A stretch of DNA of 64,000 nucleotides, from the NCBI GenBank assembly GCA_029641185.1, contig JAPWGK010000007.1, positions 744,001-808,000 on the forward strand, given 5' to 3'. Positions 34,648 through 46,638 of the stretch are shown in pieces (the stretch's first letter is position 1; each line of letters begins with the position of its first letter). Under the pieces are notes generated by a model, which made no database searches, had not been told where the DNA came from, and saw nothing but the letters and a program-made list of their open reading frames with translations. Source of the stretch: Pseudofabraea citricarpa. Lineage: Eukaryota > Ascomycota > Leotiomycetes > Helotiales > Dermateaceae. The position numbers and the translations under genes are program-made.

Positions 34648-35093
34648 TGTCGATGTGTTGTGTTGTACGATGCGCTGCGAAAAGGGTTGGTCAAGCCGCG
34701 GGTACTGTTCTGTTGATGTTGTTTGTTTACTATGATGCGATCAGTTGGATGCTCCAGGGCAGTGCGTGAGAATGCGATATGGCAGAGATGCTCTTACCAT
34801 TCACTCGTATTAGATCTCCGTTTGACCAGCAAGGAATGTATTGACACTGGGGAGGTGATATGATGTGTGGGAGGGTTCTCGAGTTTCTCTGACGTAGCTT
34901 CGTAAGGAACTGGAGAGCCTGTTACTGTGTTTCCCGCTAACAGGGGAGCTCCTGATCCCTGTCGCGCTAGCCTCGCGACTGCATTGCTCGGCATCTTGTA
35001 GCTATTCGCGACTTGTACCATTATCAAATCAACAAGTCCACATCTTCCTACCGCCTGCCACTACGTACCCTTTATGCATTTCGCAGATTCATA
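34648..35093. promoter_or_regulatory. bidirectional promoter region between LMBD1 and CFT1
   Basis: A 446-bp interval separates the two divergent start codons and must hold both promoters. No TATA box stands out. The frame of CFT1 is open upstream to 35013 without an ATG. Confidence 0.5.
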
Positions 35094-38000
35094 ATGCAAT
35101 GCTATACGGAGCTGACACCTCCCACAGCTGTCACACACTCCTTAAGCCTGCCGTTTGTCTCGGCGCATTCGAAAAACCTCATTGTTGCGAAAACGTCACT
35201 CCTCCAAATTTTTTCGACAAAGGTTATCTCTATCGAAGTTGAGACGGCCGCTGACCAGGGAGCTCGATCTACTAGGGGGGCATTTGTCAACGACAAGAGA
35301 ATCATTACGGGCGAAGATGGCTTAGACTCCTCCTTTCTGGCTGCAGACTCTATCCTCCAGCGATCCGACCGCGCAAACAGAACAAAACTTGTCCTCGTTG
35401 CCGAGTATACGCTGTCTGGCACAATAACCTCTCTGGCACGAGTCAAGACCTTGGAGTCAAAGTCGGGAGGAGAGGCTCTGCTCGTGGGTTTCAAGGATGC
35501 TAAGCTCAGTCTCGTAGAATGGGATCCGGCGCGACCAGGTCTTTCAACAATATCAATCCATTACTACGAGCAGGATGATCTACAGGGCAGTCCGTGGGTA
35601 TCACAACTTGGGGAACATATAAACTATGTTAGTGCAGATCCAGGGAGCAGATGTGCCGCGCTTAAGTTTGGCGCGCGGAACCTAGCCATTCTGCCCTTCA
35701 AGCAAGGTGACGAGGATGTCGCAATGGATGATTGGGATGAGGAATTAGATGGTCCTCGACCTGTAGACAAGACGCCTGCAAAGATTATCAACGGCGATAG
35801 TGCGGCGGTTGAAACCCCGTACAGCTCTTCGTTTGTTCTGCGCTTGTCTGCTCTTGATCCCAGCCTGATCCACCCAATACACCTTGCATTCCTTTACGAA
35901 TACAGAGAGCCGACTTTCGGAATCCTATCTTCCACGATTTTCCCTACCACATCACTGATGTATGAGAGAAAGGACCATTTGACCTACATGGTATTTACCC
36001 TTGATCTTCACCAAAGAGCATCAACGACGATTCTATCAGTCAATGGCTTGCCTAGCGACTTATTTAATGTTGTTCCCTTACCGGCCCCAGTTGGTGGTGC
36101 TCTATTAGTCGGATTGAACGAGTTGATACACATTGACCAGGCTGGCAAAGCCAATGGTGTAGCTGTCAATATGTTTGCTAAACAATGCACCAGCTTTAGT
36201 CTTGCAGATCAATCAGATCTTGAAATCCGCCTAGAAGGGAGTGTTATCCAACAGCTATCAATCGAAAATGGAGAGATGCTCATAATTCTCGACAATGGCA
36301 GCCTTGCAATACTCAGCTTTCGAATGGACGGCCGATCTGTGTCAGGATTGAGTGTCAGAAAGGTTTCGGCAGATGCAGGAGGGTCGGTCATTGCGAGCGG
36401 TGCATCGTGTGCAAGCATTTTGACTCCAACTTCACTGTTTGTTGGCAGCGAATCTGCTAATCCGGTCGTCCTTGGCTGGAGTCGCAAGACGAGTCAGTCG
36501 ACCCGACGCAAATCTCAACTAGATATTGGTCTACCAGTTGGAGACGAAGCGGATTTTGAAGAAGAAGACGAAGAAGACGACCTTGACGATGATCTCTATG
36601 GAGAAAGCACATCAGTCAAAGCCTCAGTTACCAATAACTCTAATGGTGTTGATACATCAAATAGCAAGGCAGGGGACTACATTTTTCGGATTCATGATTC
36701 ACTTACAAATATTGCTCCCATGTTAGATGTGACTTTTGGGAAGCCAGCGTTCCTCCCAGAGAGTGAAGAACTACTCAACTCTGAAGGAGTAACCAGTGAT
36801 TTAGAGTTTGTGGTTGCAATAGGAAACGGTCGTGCAGGCGGTTTGGCAATAATCCACCAGCAAATACAGCCAAAGGTGATTGGAAAATTCGACTTTCCTG
36901 AAGCCCGCGGTATCTGGACTATGAGTGCAAAACGACCAACCACGAAAGGCTTGCAGGCAAACAAAGAAAAAACGACCATGGGTGGTGATTATGGGGTTGA
37001 TGCACAATACGACCGCCTTATGATAGTCTCAAAAGCGCACAATGATTCTGCAGAAGTATCTGATGTATATGCGCTGACATCGGCCGGGTTCGAAGCTCTC
37101 GCTGGAACAGAATTTGAACCTGCCGCAGGTTCTACCATCGAGGCGGGGACGCTCGGAAATGGCATGCGCGTGATACAAGTGCTGACGTCTGAAGTCAGGA
37201 GTTATGATGGTGGTAAGTCATTCCTCTTCTTTAATTCCTCATTTCATCAAATTTGGCGAATCGCAAAGGCCAAAGCCCTGTTTTGGGGCAGGTTTGTAGT
37301 CTCCATGCGAGAGCCAACAATTTGCACTTTCTTATATTTGCTTCTTGGGGCATACCTTGTCCAATAGCATCAATGAAAGCGATTACTATTTATATGCACT
37401 TATTTTATCTACAATCTGCCATGTGTTGTCTCCAAAAAGTATTGATACAGGTAGCTGACCTGATCATTGCCTCATAGATCTCGGTCTAGCACAGATATTA
37501 CCGATGTACGACGACGATACCGGAGCTGAGCCAAAGATTGTCAGTGCTAGCTTTGCTGACCCATTCTTGTTACTGGTAAGAGATGATGCCAGCATATTTG
37601 TTGTTCAATGTGACGACAACAATGAGCTCGAGGAGATCGAGAAAGAAGACGACACCATACTTTCCACGAAGTGGGTGACTGGTTGCTTGTACAACGATAC
37701 CACAGGTGCTTTCAAATCGACGGATAGTGCACAAGATCCCGAAGAGGGGGCGAACGCAATGATGTTCCTCTTGAGTGCAGGTGGTGCTCTCCATGTAGGT
37801 GGTTGCTATTCAAGTGTCTTTGTACGGACTCACTAACTTTATGCAAGGTATACGCATTGCCTGACCTGTCAAAGCCAGTTTATGTGGCAGAGGGTCTTTG
37901 CTTTGTGCCACCTGTATTGTCGGCGGATTATGCAGCGAGGAGGTCTGCTGCTCGAGAAACCTTGACAGAAATGATAGTTGCTGACCTCGGTGACAACGTC

Positions 38001-39861
38001 TCCAAGTCACCATACCTTATTGTAAGCTATTTATATCCAGAATCTTTCACATGCTGACTTTCCCTAGCTACGCCCATCAAATGATGACCTTACAATTTAT
38101 GAGCCTTTCCGTGCTCCTTCGACAAAAGCTTTGGCGACTCTCTCCTCTACTTTGCATTTTCTGAAAGTTTTCAATCCACATCTAGCAAAGAACCCTATAG
38201 TATCGGCTGAAGAAAATGTTGATGAGACACAAGAGAAAAGAGATAATCCAATGCGTGCTATCACCAACCTTGGAGGATTCAGCACAGTCTTTTTACCCGG
38301 CGGTTCCCCTAGCTTTGTCCTGAAGAGCTCTAAAAGCACACCGAAGGTGCTTTGTTTACAAGGCAAAGGCATCAGGGGAATGAGCAGCTTTCATACAGAG
38401 GGTTGTGATAGAGGCTTTATCTACGCAGATGTTGATGGAATTGCTCGGGTGTCACAGCTACCTCCCGATGCCAATTTTACCGATCTCGGTATCTCGCTGA
38501 AAAAGGTTGAGCTTGGCGAGGATGTCCATACTGTCAGCTATCATCCATCGATGGAATCGTATGTGGTCGGTACCAGCACAGATATCTCGTTTGAGCTCCC
38601 AAAAGATGATGACCACCACCGCGACTGGCAGCGCGAAGATATCCCTTTCAAACCTTCAACGGAGCAAAGCTTTGTTAAACTCATTAGCCCCATCAATTGG
38701 TCTATTATTGACACGGTGGAATTAGATCCCTTTGAGACGATCCTGTGTATGGAGACGCTGAATCTTGAAGTCTCTGAGACCACCAATGAACGAAAGCAAT
38801 TGATCACAGTCGGGACCTCTATATCCCGTGGCGAAGACCAGGCTACACGAGGGCGCGTCTATGTGTTTGATATTGTTATCGTCGTACCAGAACCAGATCG
38901 GCCAGAAACAAACAAGAAACTTAAGCTTATTGCCAAGGAAGATATACCACGTGGTGGTGTAACGGCATTATCAGAGATTGGTACACAGGGATTCATGCTT
39001 GTCGCTCAAGGGCAAAAGTCAATGGTTCGAGGATTAAAAGAAGATGGAACACTCTTGCCCGTGGCATTTATGGACATGAACGCATACGTCACGGCAGCGA
39101 AAGAGCTCCGCGGCACTGGTCTATGCGTCATGGCGGATGCTGTGAAGGGTGTCTGGTTCGCAGGGTACACCGAAGAGCCCTACAAGATGATGCTCTTTGG
39201 AAAGTCTGCTACCAACATGGAGGTCTTGGCTGCCGACCTGCTCCCTGACGGAAAGGAACTCTATATTGTGGTCGCCGATGCGGATGGTAATCTTCACATT
39301 ATGCAATTCGACCCAGAACGTAAGTCTTTCTCGCGCATATGTTGGTAGAGGTACTCATTCAGCACAGATCCCAAATCGCTCCAAGGACACCTTCTCCTGC
39401 ACCGCACATCATTCTCTCTCGGCGGGCATCTGATCTCGAAGATGATGCTCCTCCCCCGAACTGCGGCACCGACCACACTGCCTGCCACAGCTGAGGCGAT
39501 AGATACGGCGGCCGAAGCGACGATTCCTGAGCACGAAATGCTGATGACCTCGAACACAGGCGCGATCTCGCTGCTCTCGCCATTGTCAGAGTCTCAATAC
39601 CGACGCTTGAGCACACTGACCAGTCACCTCACTAACACGTTGTACCATGCATGCGGACTGAACCCCCGGGCGTACCGACTGGGCAACGACGCGCCTGAAT
39701 CGATGGTTGGCGCAAGAACCATTGTGGATGGCAAGATGCTGATGCGCTGGATGGAGCTGGGCAGCCAGCGACGAGGAGAGATTGCTGGACGGGTTGGGGC
39801 AAATGTGGATGAAGTCAGAGAAGACCTGCTGGCATTGATGGGGGGGCTCGGATACCTATAA
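35094..39861 (+). CDS. CFT1: Cft1/CPSF160, cleavage and polyadenylation factor large subunit
   Basis: Five exons (35094-37212, 37478-37794, 37848-38021, 38068-39319, 39368-39861) encode 1451 residues, the usual size. The start MQCYTELTPPTAVTHS and the segments LLVGFKDAKLSLVEWDP, RNLAILPF and SSFVLRLSALDPSLIHP belong to the N-terminal MMS1-like beta-propeller. LYHACGLNPRAYR and DLLALMGGLGYL-like ends belong to the C-terminal CPSF_A region; TRGRVYVFDIVIVVPEP and LKLIAKEDIPRGGVTALSEI are also typical. The protein scaffolds recognition of the polyadenylation signal in the CPF complex. The first intron is longer (265 nt). An acidic insert (EEEDEEDDLDDDLYGES) lies between propellers. All junctions preserve frame. 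Confidence 0.95.
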
Positions 39862-41019
39862 AAAGGGTGGGGCGGCTCGAGGGCGGGATACTCGTACTGG
39901 GCAGATGGGAGAAATGGGGTGGGAAAAAAGCACGAAAAAAGAATGGGCACGCAAGAAGGTGAGAATGTGATTTGACTTGTCTCGAGTCACGGGACCGCGT
40001 TGTCACCCCGCCGATCGGGGTCTAAGGGATTCTAGCCGGGGCCACAGCAGACGGTGGTTGCCCCGCAGCAGACTTGATTGGCTCGGGAACTCTCGCTATA
40101 GGAAAAGATCAACATGCCGACTGCCTGTTTCGAACTGGTAAGGGCCTAACTTCGGAGGTACCTCCGGCCAACCACCAAAAAATGAAGGGGAAAATTGGCG
40201 GCGTGGGAGTGGGAATAGTATGGGCGCCGTGGCCATAGGATGGGGATGGGGTGGTGTAGATGGGATCATGTGCAGCTGCTCTGTTTTGGCTTGAATTTGT
40301 ACATTACAGTACAGTATCTACAGATACATACCTAGGTACATACATACATACCGTACCTAGACTACACTACATTACACTCACTCACTCACTCACTCACTCA
40401 CTCACTACTGTACAGTACACTCCCAGTAACTCCATGACACGCCCTGTCCGGCGTCTTGCTCCGCATCCAATCGAGCTGACTGATGCAGCCGCATATAACA
40501 GGCCCGGACCGCCAGTCCGTCCATGGCCAGTGCAGTGCAGTGCAGCGTGGGTGGGTACAGTAGTGGATAGATCTCGCGCTGGCACACGCACACGCACACA
40601 TCTCTGGATGGCACTTCTTCAGTTGCCCATGCTCGCGCCCGTCATGCCACACGTCTGCTGCTGATAGTAGTAATGGTCAGTCGGACGTGGACTCAACCTC
40701 CGATGCTGGTCCTCGTTTTTTCTCGCCCTCGACCTTCCTACACACATACATATCAGAAATTGCTCGACGACAACGACATCCCCAGTGCCAGAACAACTCT
40801 CCATACTGCTCTTTAAATGATGGGGTCTCCTTATGTAATCTGCATCTTCATCCTTGCTGCCATTGCCGTAGCCTCACTCGTGGATACTCCTCTCCACTCC
40901 TCGACAAAACTCGCAGCGCCGTCCGCAGAAGAGGGCTTGCTGCACTGGCTTCACGACTTTTAGGTCGCTGGCATTGCTGCCTTGTCTATTCCCATAAGTG
41001 AGTCTCCGTCACGCCAGCT
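39862..41019. other. intergenic between CFT1 and the Zn2Cys6 regulator
   Basis: It contains TACATACATACAT and CCTAGGTAC repeats near 40318-40362 and a CACT repeat at 40375-40406. The region just before 41020 should be the regulator's promoter. No gene is supported. Confidence 0.45.
40375..40406 (+). repeat. (CACT)n microsatellite
   Basis: About eight tandem CACT units are readable directly, between CFT1 and the Zn2Cys6 regulator. Confidence 0.85.
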
Positions 41020-43735
41020 ATGGAATCACGTCCACACGCGTCGTCGTCCTCCACCGCCGAGGGCAAAAAGCGAGAGAGAAGTCCAGGTGGAGACAGAAGA
41101 CCACTAGCAATTATGGTCGGTACTGAGTTTTCTTCCAGGGACACTGCTCATGCCTCTAGGCCTGCGAAACATGTCGTGCACGAAAGAGCAGGTGTGATGA
41201 ACAACGTCCGCGCTGCGGTCTCTGTCAGAAGCTGGGCAAGACCTGTATCTACCAAGAGCCCAAGCCCACCAAGTGAGCGCCCGTCTTTCCTCTTCTTCCT
41301 CTTCTTCTTCTTCTTTTTTCCCTTTTCTTTCTCTCCCTGCCTCTCCTTCCTCCCATTAGGCAAACTGCGTTCTGAGCCAGCCCTCGTCGTCTCGTACGGC
41401 AAAGAAATGGTTGTAGAGACAATCTGATGTCGAGAAAATAGGAAAGACAACACGCTTGCTCTTATACTGGATACGGTAAACTCTCTCAATCTCAAGATTG
41501 ACCGAGTACTGGCTCCTGAACTTTTGGCCACCCATAGAAATCAGGCAAGACTTCATAGTACCGCTGCAACTTCGCCCACCGTTGCAAGCACCACCGTGTC
41601 ATCCGGACCTGGAAGTCGAGGGAATGTAGCTCTGACTCCCACCACGACCTCAACGCAATCTGTAGACGTGTCTGCCTCTGCCTCTGCCTCTACATCACAT
41701 ACTCCAGCAGGATTATTGGCCTTTCAAGTGCCCCCACAACAAATGACTGGAGTACATAGAGTACTCGCTTGGCCAGCTGTACAAAGACTGTTGCGATATG
41801 ATGGTACCGACGTTTCACAGTGGGAGGGAGAGTATAAAGATACCGAGCATTGGCTTTTGGGGATATCGAAAGATTTTGGCGTCCCCTTGCCACTCGACTG
41901 GTCTGTAGATATATACTACAGCGACGCAGGTATTTTGAATTTGGAGAAAGGCCGGTCAATCGCCCTCAACAGAGAGTATGTCGAAAACCTCTGCCGCAGG
42001 TACTTTGAGTCCTTTCACTGTACCTATCCAATTCTAGACCGCGAGCATTTCTTTAGCCAAGTGCTTCCGCAGGTGCTCCAGACGTCGTTTAGCGAGTCGC
42101 AGGAGGGGACGTGTCTGGTACTGTTAGTCCTCGCACTTGGATCGATGGCTCAAGAAGGTGTGAGTGGCGCTTCCATTGTTGACCAGTCGGGGAGACAGAC
42201 TGGCATTCGAGGTGGGACAGTTGAACGTCCTCCTGGCCTTGTGTATTTGAATGAGGCTAGAAGAAGATTCGGTGTCAACCTCACGAACTGGAATTTGGCA
42301 AATCTCCAAACCTCAATACTTTTATCGTGAGTGTCGGTTGCTGTATTCAGCACCAAGTGCTGATTGTGGACTGAAGTGTGTATTATTCGCAAACCTCGCG
42401 TAACTTGGTAGCCACCAACACCTGACTCGAATTTTTCACAGGCTTACGTCTTGCTAGGAATTCTGGCGTATGGCGATCCTGAGTTGCACCATGTGCCAAG
42501 GATTAGTAAAGAGGTAAGTCCCCTCTCCTTCCTAACAATCGCTGACCGACTCCCAGTGTTGTACAATGGGATACTGTTTACAGCGACCGTATAGCTCGAT
42601 GCTTTTGGATGTGTAGCATCATCGAAGGGTACTTGCAACTATCCCAGCTTTCTTCTTTTCCCTTCTTTTTTGTACCAATGCTAATCCTGGGCTGTAGTGG
42701 ACTTACAGGCGAATTGGGGCTTGACCTTCCAGCGATTCAAGCCTTACAGGATTCAGTACCATTACCTCTTTTTCTTTCTGAGCCCTCACAATTGGGTACC
42801 AAGACCGAGGACGATCTGATAATTGAATATCACTTTTTGGCACAGGTAACGCTGAGAACTTTAATCAATCGCGCCCGGACGTCCATCAAAGAATCTAGTA
42901 AGTCCTATCAGGGGCCCTTTTTTAGAAGACTTGCATCCCATACTGACCACCGCTGAGAAGGGAGCCTGTTCCTCGAAGATGACCAAGGAAGTAAATCCCG
43001 TGATTATATCATGCAAGAGCTATCCGCGCAACTTGATAATTGGCGTTCACATCTACCTTCAGCGATTGCGTGGGAAGAGGAGACCGGCGAGGATGTCACA
43101 ATGAATGATCCTGACATGAATGTTTACCGGGAGGCTACTACACCAGTAGACCCAGCGATCACCGGGAATATTGATTTCAAGCATATATTGAACTCTTCAC
43201 TGCGCACGCGATATAAGTACGCCGAATACATAATCTGGCGACCTTATATCTACCAAATACTGCACTTCCCATCCGATTCTACCGAACACAACTATGTCTG
43301 CTGCCAGAAGGCGATTAAGGTAAGATCACCTCTTGATACTATGGTTATCGCTTAACTAAGCCTCGATCTGTAGGCCTATTGTCTCTGGCCCTTGACATTC
43401 GCCACATTTCAACCACAAAGGAGACTTATTCCTCATCTTTATGAGTATACACACACGTTAGCGACCTATTATTTCCACGAAGCCTGATCTTTACCACTCA
43501 CAAATGCTGCAGGTTTTTCACGATCTTGGTCCTGATTCATGTCTGCTCTTCCAGCCCCGTGCTTGGACCCATGCTTCAAGCTATGCCCAGGTCTCAGGAG
43601 ATTGACATCAGCATCAGCCTGTACCTGAGCTGGATCCGCGACATGAAGGTTGTTCATCCGGTTGCAAGATGGTGCTGGCATCTATTGAAGTACATCTACA
43701 AAGACCACCAACTAGTGCGAGAAGACCGAGGATAA
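41020..43735 (+). CDS. Zn2Cys6 transcription factor with fungal-specific TF domain
   Basis: Ten exons: 41020-41115, 41160-41272, 41442-42326, 42377-42407, 42458-42513, 42557-42628, 42698-42897, 42961-43319, 43374-43456, 43513-43735 (705 residues). The zinc cluster is C34-x2-C37-x6-C44-x6-C51-x2-C54-x6-C61, beginning ACETCRARKSRCDEQRPRC. A linker and a short coiled segment (LILDTVNSLNLKIDRVL) follow. The regulatory middle domain includes NLCRRYFESFHCTYPILD, the rebuilt SVYYSQTSRNLEFWRMAILS and RIARCFWMCSIIEG, followed by LTGELGLDLPAI. Junctions 3-7 were solved by frame and by family pattern; exon 4 is only 31 nt. It should bind DNA as a dimer and control nearby or metabolic genes. Targets are unknown. 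The DHA2 transporter lies 2.9 kb downstream. Confidence 0.88.
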
Positions 43736-44367
43736 CACAATTTTTCCCCCTTTGCACAAAAAAGTAAGTGTTTGCATGGTTGGGCGTACCCTATGTTGAA
43801 TGCTGCACTGCATGGGAGGTTTGGGGTTTGGTTTTTCGTATATACCCTGTTGACTAGAGTTTGGATGATGGATTATGAGAATGTTTTGGTTAGAAAGAGA
43901 GAAAGAAGATTGGACAGAAGACAGAACTATAATGCAAATATGATTTATACTATTTGAGTTGTCTACTTTCGGGCTTTCTTTCCTTTCCTGTTCCTTTTTT
44001 TTTAAGTGAATTCAACGCTTGAGCGCGGTACGAGGTAGGTGGGTAAAGTAAGTAGCCAGCATGGGTTCCTTAGGAAAGAAAGAAAGTTCCCCCTGAAATA
44101 AATGGCTATAAATACTTCTCTACGCTCTTCTTCCCACCTGCCCTCCTTTACCTAGGTAAATATTGAATCCGAAGCAAATAGACAGTAGTCGGCCGTAGTG
44201 CCGTACCTCTTTCTTCTGCCCGCATCATCGAGGATAAGGATATTCGAGGCAAATCCCTTTTTTATGATGCCTACCTAGGTCTTGTTTTGGGAGTAGGTAT
44301 GACTCTGACAGGGTTTGTTTAAACCTATCCCTCGACTTGGTTGTTTGATCTGTTTGATCGACCGGGT

Positions 44368-44372
<5 letters not shown>

Positions 44373-44398
<26 letters not shown>

Positions 44399-44437
44399 TT
44401 GTTTTGTTTTCTTCTTCTTCTTCTTCTTCTTCTTCTT
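44373..44437 (+). repeat. adjacent (GT)n and (CTT)n microsatellites
   Basis: A GT run at 44373-44397 is followed within 15 bases by a CTT run at 44411-44437. Both lie in noncoding DNA after the regulator. Confidence 0.85.
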
Positions 44438-46194
44438 TCGGCGTTACTCGGGTTTTCATTCCCAGAGCGAGGAAGATGTTTGATAGATTCGGGAGCTATA
44501 TAAGGAAGGTAGGTCTCGCGAGGTCTTCGTTCTAGACGAAAGAGATTTAAAGGATTTATCTTATGGTGGAATTGATTGACATGAAGGTTTCTAGCTTGGG
44601 TTGAGTGACAGAGTGGATTTGAAGGGGTTTAGAGATGGCCGAGAGAGGTTTCTTGATACTTTCTGCGTTGGTGGTAAGTTTGGTTATTTCGTCTGTTCTT
44701 GTTGATGCAGATCTCTCGTAGTCCTATTAGAACCCCCGCCCTCCCCCTCCTCTCTCCCTTCCTCTCTCTCTCTATATATGTACATACAAGAATGTATATA
44801 TATTTAAGAATCTCTATATATAAAAATCCCAATATAAGAATCTCTATTTATAAGAATGTCTTTTTTTTTGTTTCGTGCTTTGGATATTAATTTTCTCAGA
44901 TACGAAATCGAGATGATGAAGAAACAGACTAGTGTAACTAGTTGCTTTGCCATGCTTGTAAAATTACTTGTAAAGTAGCTTATGCTCTCATACTATAAAT
45001 TACGACCGAGTAATCTTCCTTTACTACGGTTGAAATATCTCTTGTGAGCTGGATAGCCTTCTAGTTTTATTCCACCTTTCTCTTGAACAGATGTGATGGA
45101 GTTATGCAAATGCATCATTTGGATAGTATTTTCGTTTCCTAATACTTGACACGTCTATTTTGCTGAACTTTGCTAAATTCCTTTCTGTGTATAATTCTTT
45201 TGGCGCCAAGGGAAATGACAGTTTGTAAAAAACATACGGGCTTTCAAGGGTATCCAATCCAAGCTTTCCGTTATTCTTTCTATTGCTAGAAAATTCCTTG
45301 TCAACTTTGATTTGCTATTTTAGTAATATTTCAAACAAGTGTGCGTAGAGGCCCTAACCTAAACTATAAACCTATACACGATGTAGCTGTTCTTTTAAAG
45401 TGGAGAACTAGCTCAGTTAATTCGAAAGAACTTTGAAAATTCTCAGTGGCAGCACTCGTTTCGCTTACTTGAACTCTGACGAGGCATTGAGGACTACGCT
45501 GCCATTGATCTCTTCTGCATATCTATACCGTCTCCATACTAGCCCAGAAGATAAGAATGACAAATCATGGTGGGGGTGTTGTTGGCTTGTGCTAGCTGTG
45601 CTCGTCAGAATAGGAATAAGACATCTAATCCTCGCAGATATTCATCATTCCTTTTTTTATTTTCACTTTTTTTTAAGGGTTCTAGGCCGTAGGCCTATGC
45701 CTCAACTCTATGTACTTTGAAACCACTCGTAGCTAATATCCGAAACTCCTTCTCGGCACGCATATACTAACATATGAGACTGGTGTTGTTGAAACATCTC
45801 ACCCTTTTCACCCTTCTCTCTCACTTACCTCTTCCTCCTACAGGTCTCTCAGGTCTGTGAGGGGTAGCCTCCCTCATCCCACTGGTTCCTCCTTATTCCC
45901 CTTCATCCTCCTCCCCTCGCTTGACTTAACATGACCATTTTCCAACCCACGTCATCAACAATAGTATTATAGTGACGACGGATGAGATACTATTGGAAGA
46001 GCTAGTGTACAAGGATATATACATGATGATCCGGGTATCACAACGCCCAATTTCAGCAGGGCTCCGCAGGATCTTCGGGTTCTGTACGCACTTAAGCGAG
46101 GAGCTGTGATACCAAAACGAGCTGAACGATTGGTATATATAATACAAGTACAATTACTTAACGACCCGCAACACGAGAACTTGTCGATGATGTC

Positions 46195-46475
46195 TACTAT
46201 TGAAACTTAATCTCCGTCATATACTCAAAGCCATCATCCGTAGAACACTCTGCAATCGTAGTCGTAGCATGTTGACCAGGAACCACCAAATTCTGTGGCT
46301 AGGCGGAGCGCATAGATATGAAGTACAATGTTTGCATGACGGGAGGGTCCGAATCCACAATCGGGAAGCAGCTACCAATCGAAACGATAGTCGATAACAG
46401 CCTCGTACATGATCTCAGCCTTGTATCCACCATCCCACCTCTGCCAGCTATCTTGAATGAAGTACACAGCTCGCT
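46195..46475 (-). pseudogene. coding-like relic, unrecognised
   Basis: On the minus strand a frame carries AVYFIQDSWQRWDGGYKAEI and then MYEAVIDYRFDW before a stop. A second frame continues with CFPIVDSDPPVMQTLYF, meets one stop, then reads NLVVPGQHATTTIAE and DDGFEYMTEIKFQ before its final stop at about 46205. The composition is convincingly protein-like on this strand, but no natural intron joins the frames: I found no donor and acceptor pair of matching phase with normal consensus. I therefore favour a frameshifted remnant of an unknown gene. Antisense coincidence with the plus-strand frame upstream of the MFS gene remains possible. Confidence 0.35.
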
Positions 46476-46638
46476 TACCGAGGTTTGTACTCTACTACTT
46501 ATCCTATTACACCTACAAAGATCTCAGCTGCCACTAGCAGTGCCGCTTTCTAACGACCACATGGTTTGTAAGTACAATCTTGAAACATTACCACTCACAG
46601 CTCTGACAATTCTTCTCGACAACACAGTCACCGTTATA

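Larger units (their letters stand above)
43736..46638. other. 2.9 kb AT-rich region between the regulator and the MFS gene
   Basis: It contains GT and CTT microsatellites, a TATA-type AT repeat near 44750-44870 and a generally AT-rich block to about 45400, unlike the flanking coding DNA. Near the right end, minus-strand coding-like fragments occur (see 46195-46475). Confidence 0.45.

Noticed and set aside
37213..37477. Continuation of the first CFT1 open frame into the intron
   Set aside because: A consensus GTAAGT donor at 37213 and an acceptor at 37477 restore the conserved protein; the read-through ends in unrelated sequence.
40377..40664. Several short frames over the CACT repeat
   Set aside because: The repeat has no stop codons in some frames, which explains the openness; the products are simple repeats.
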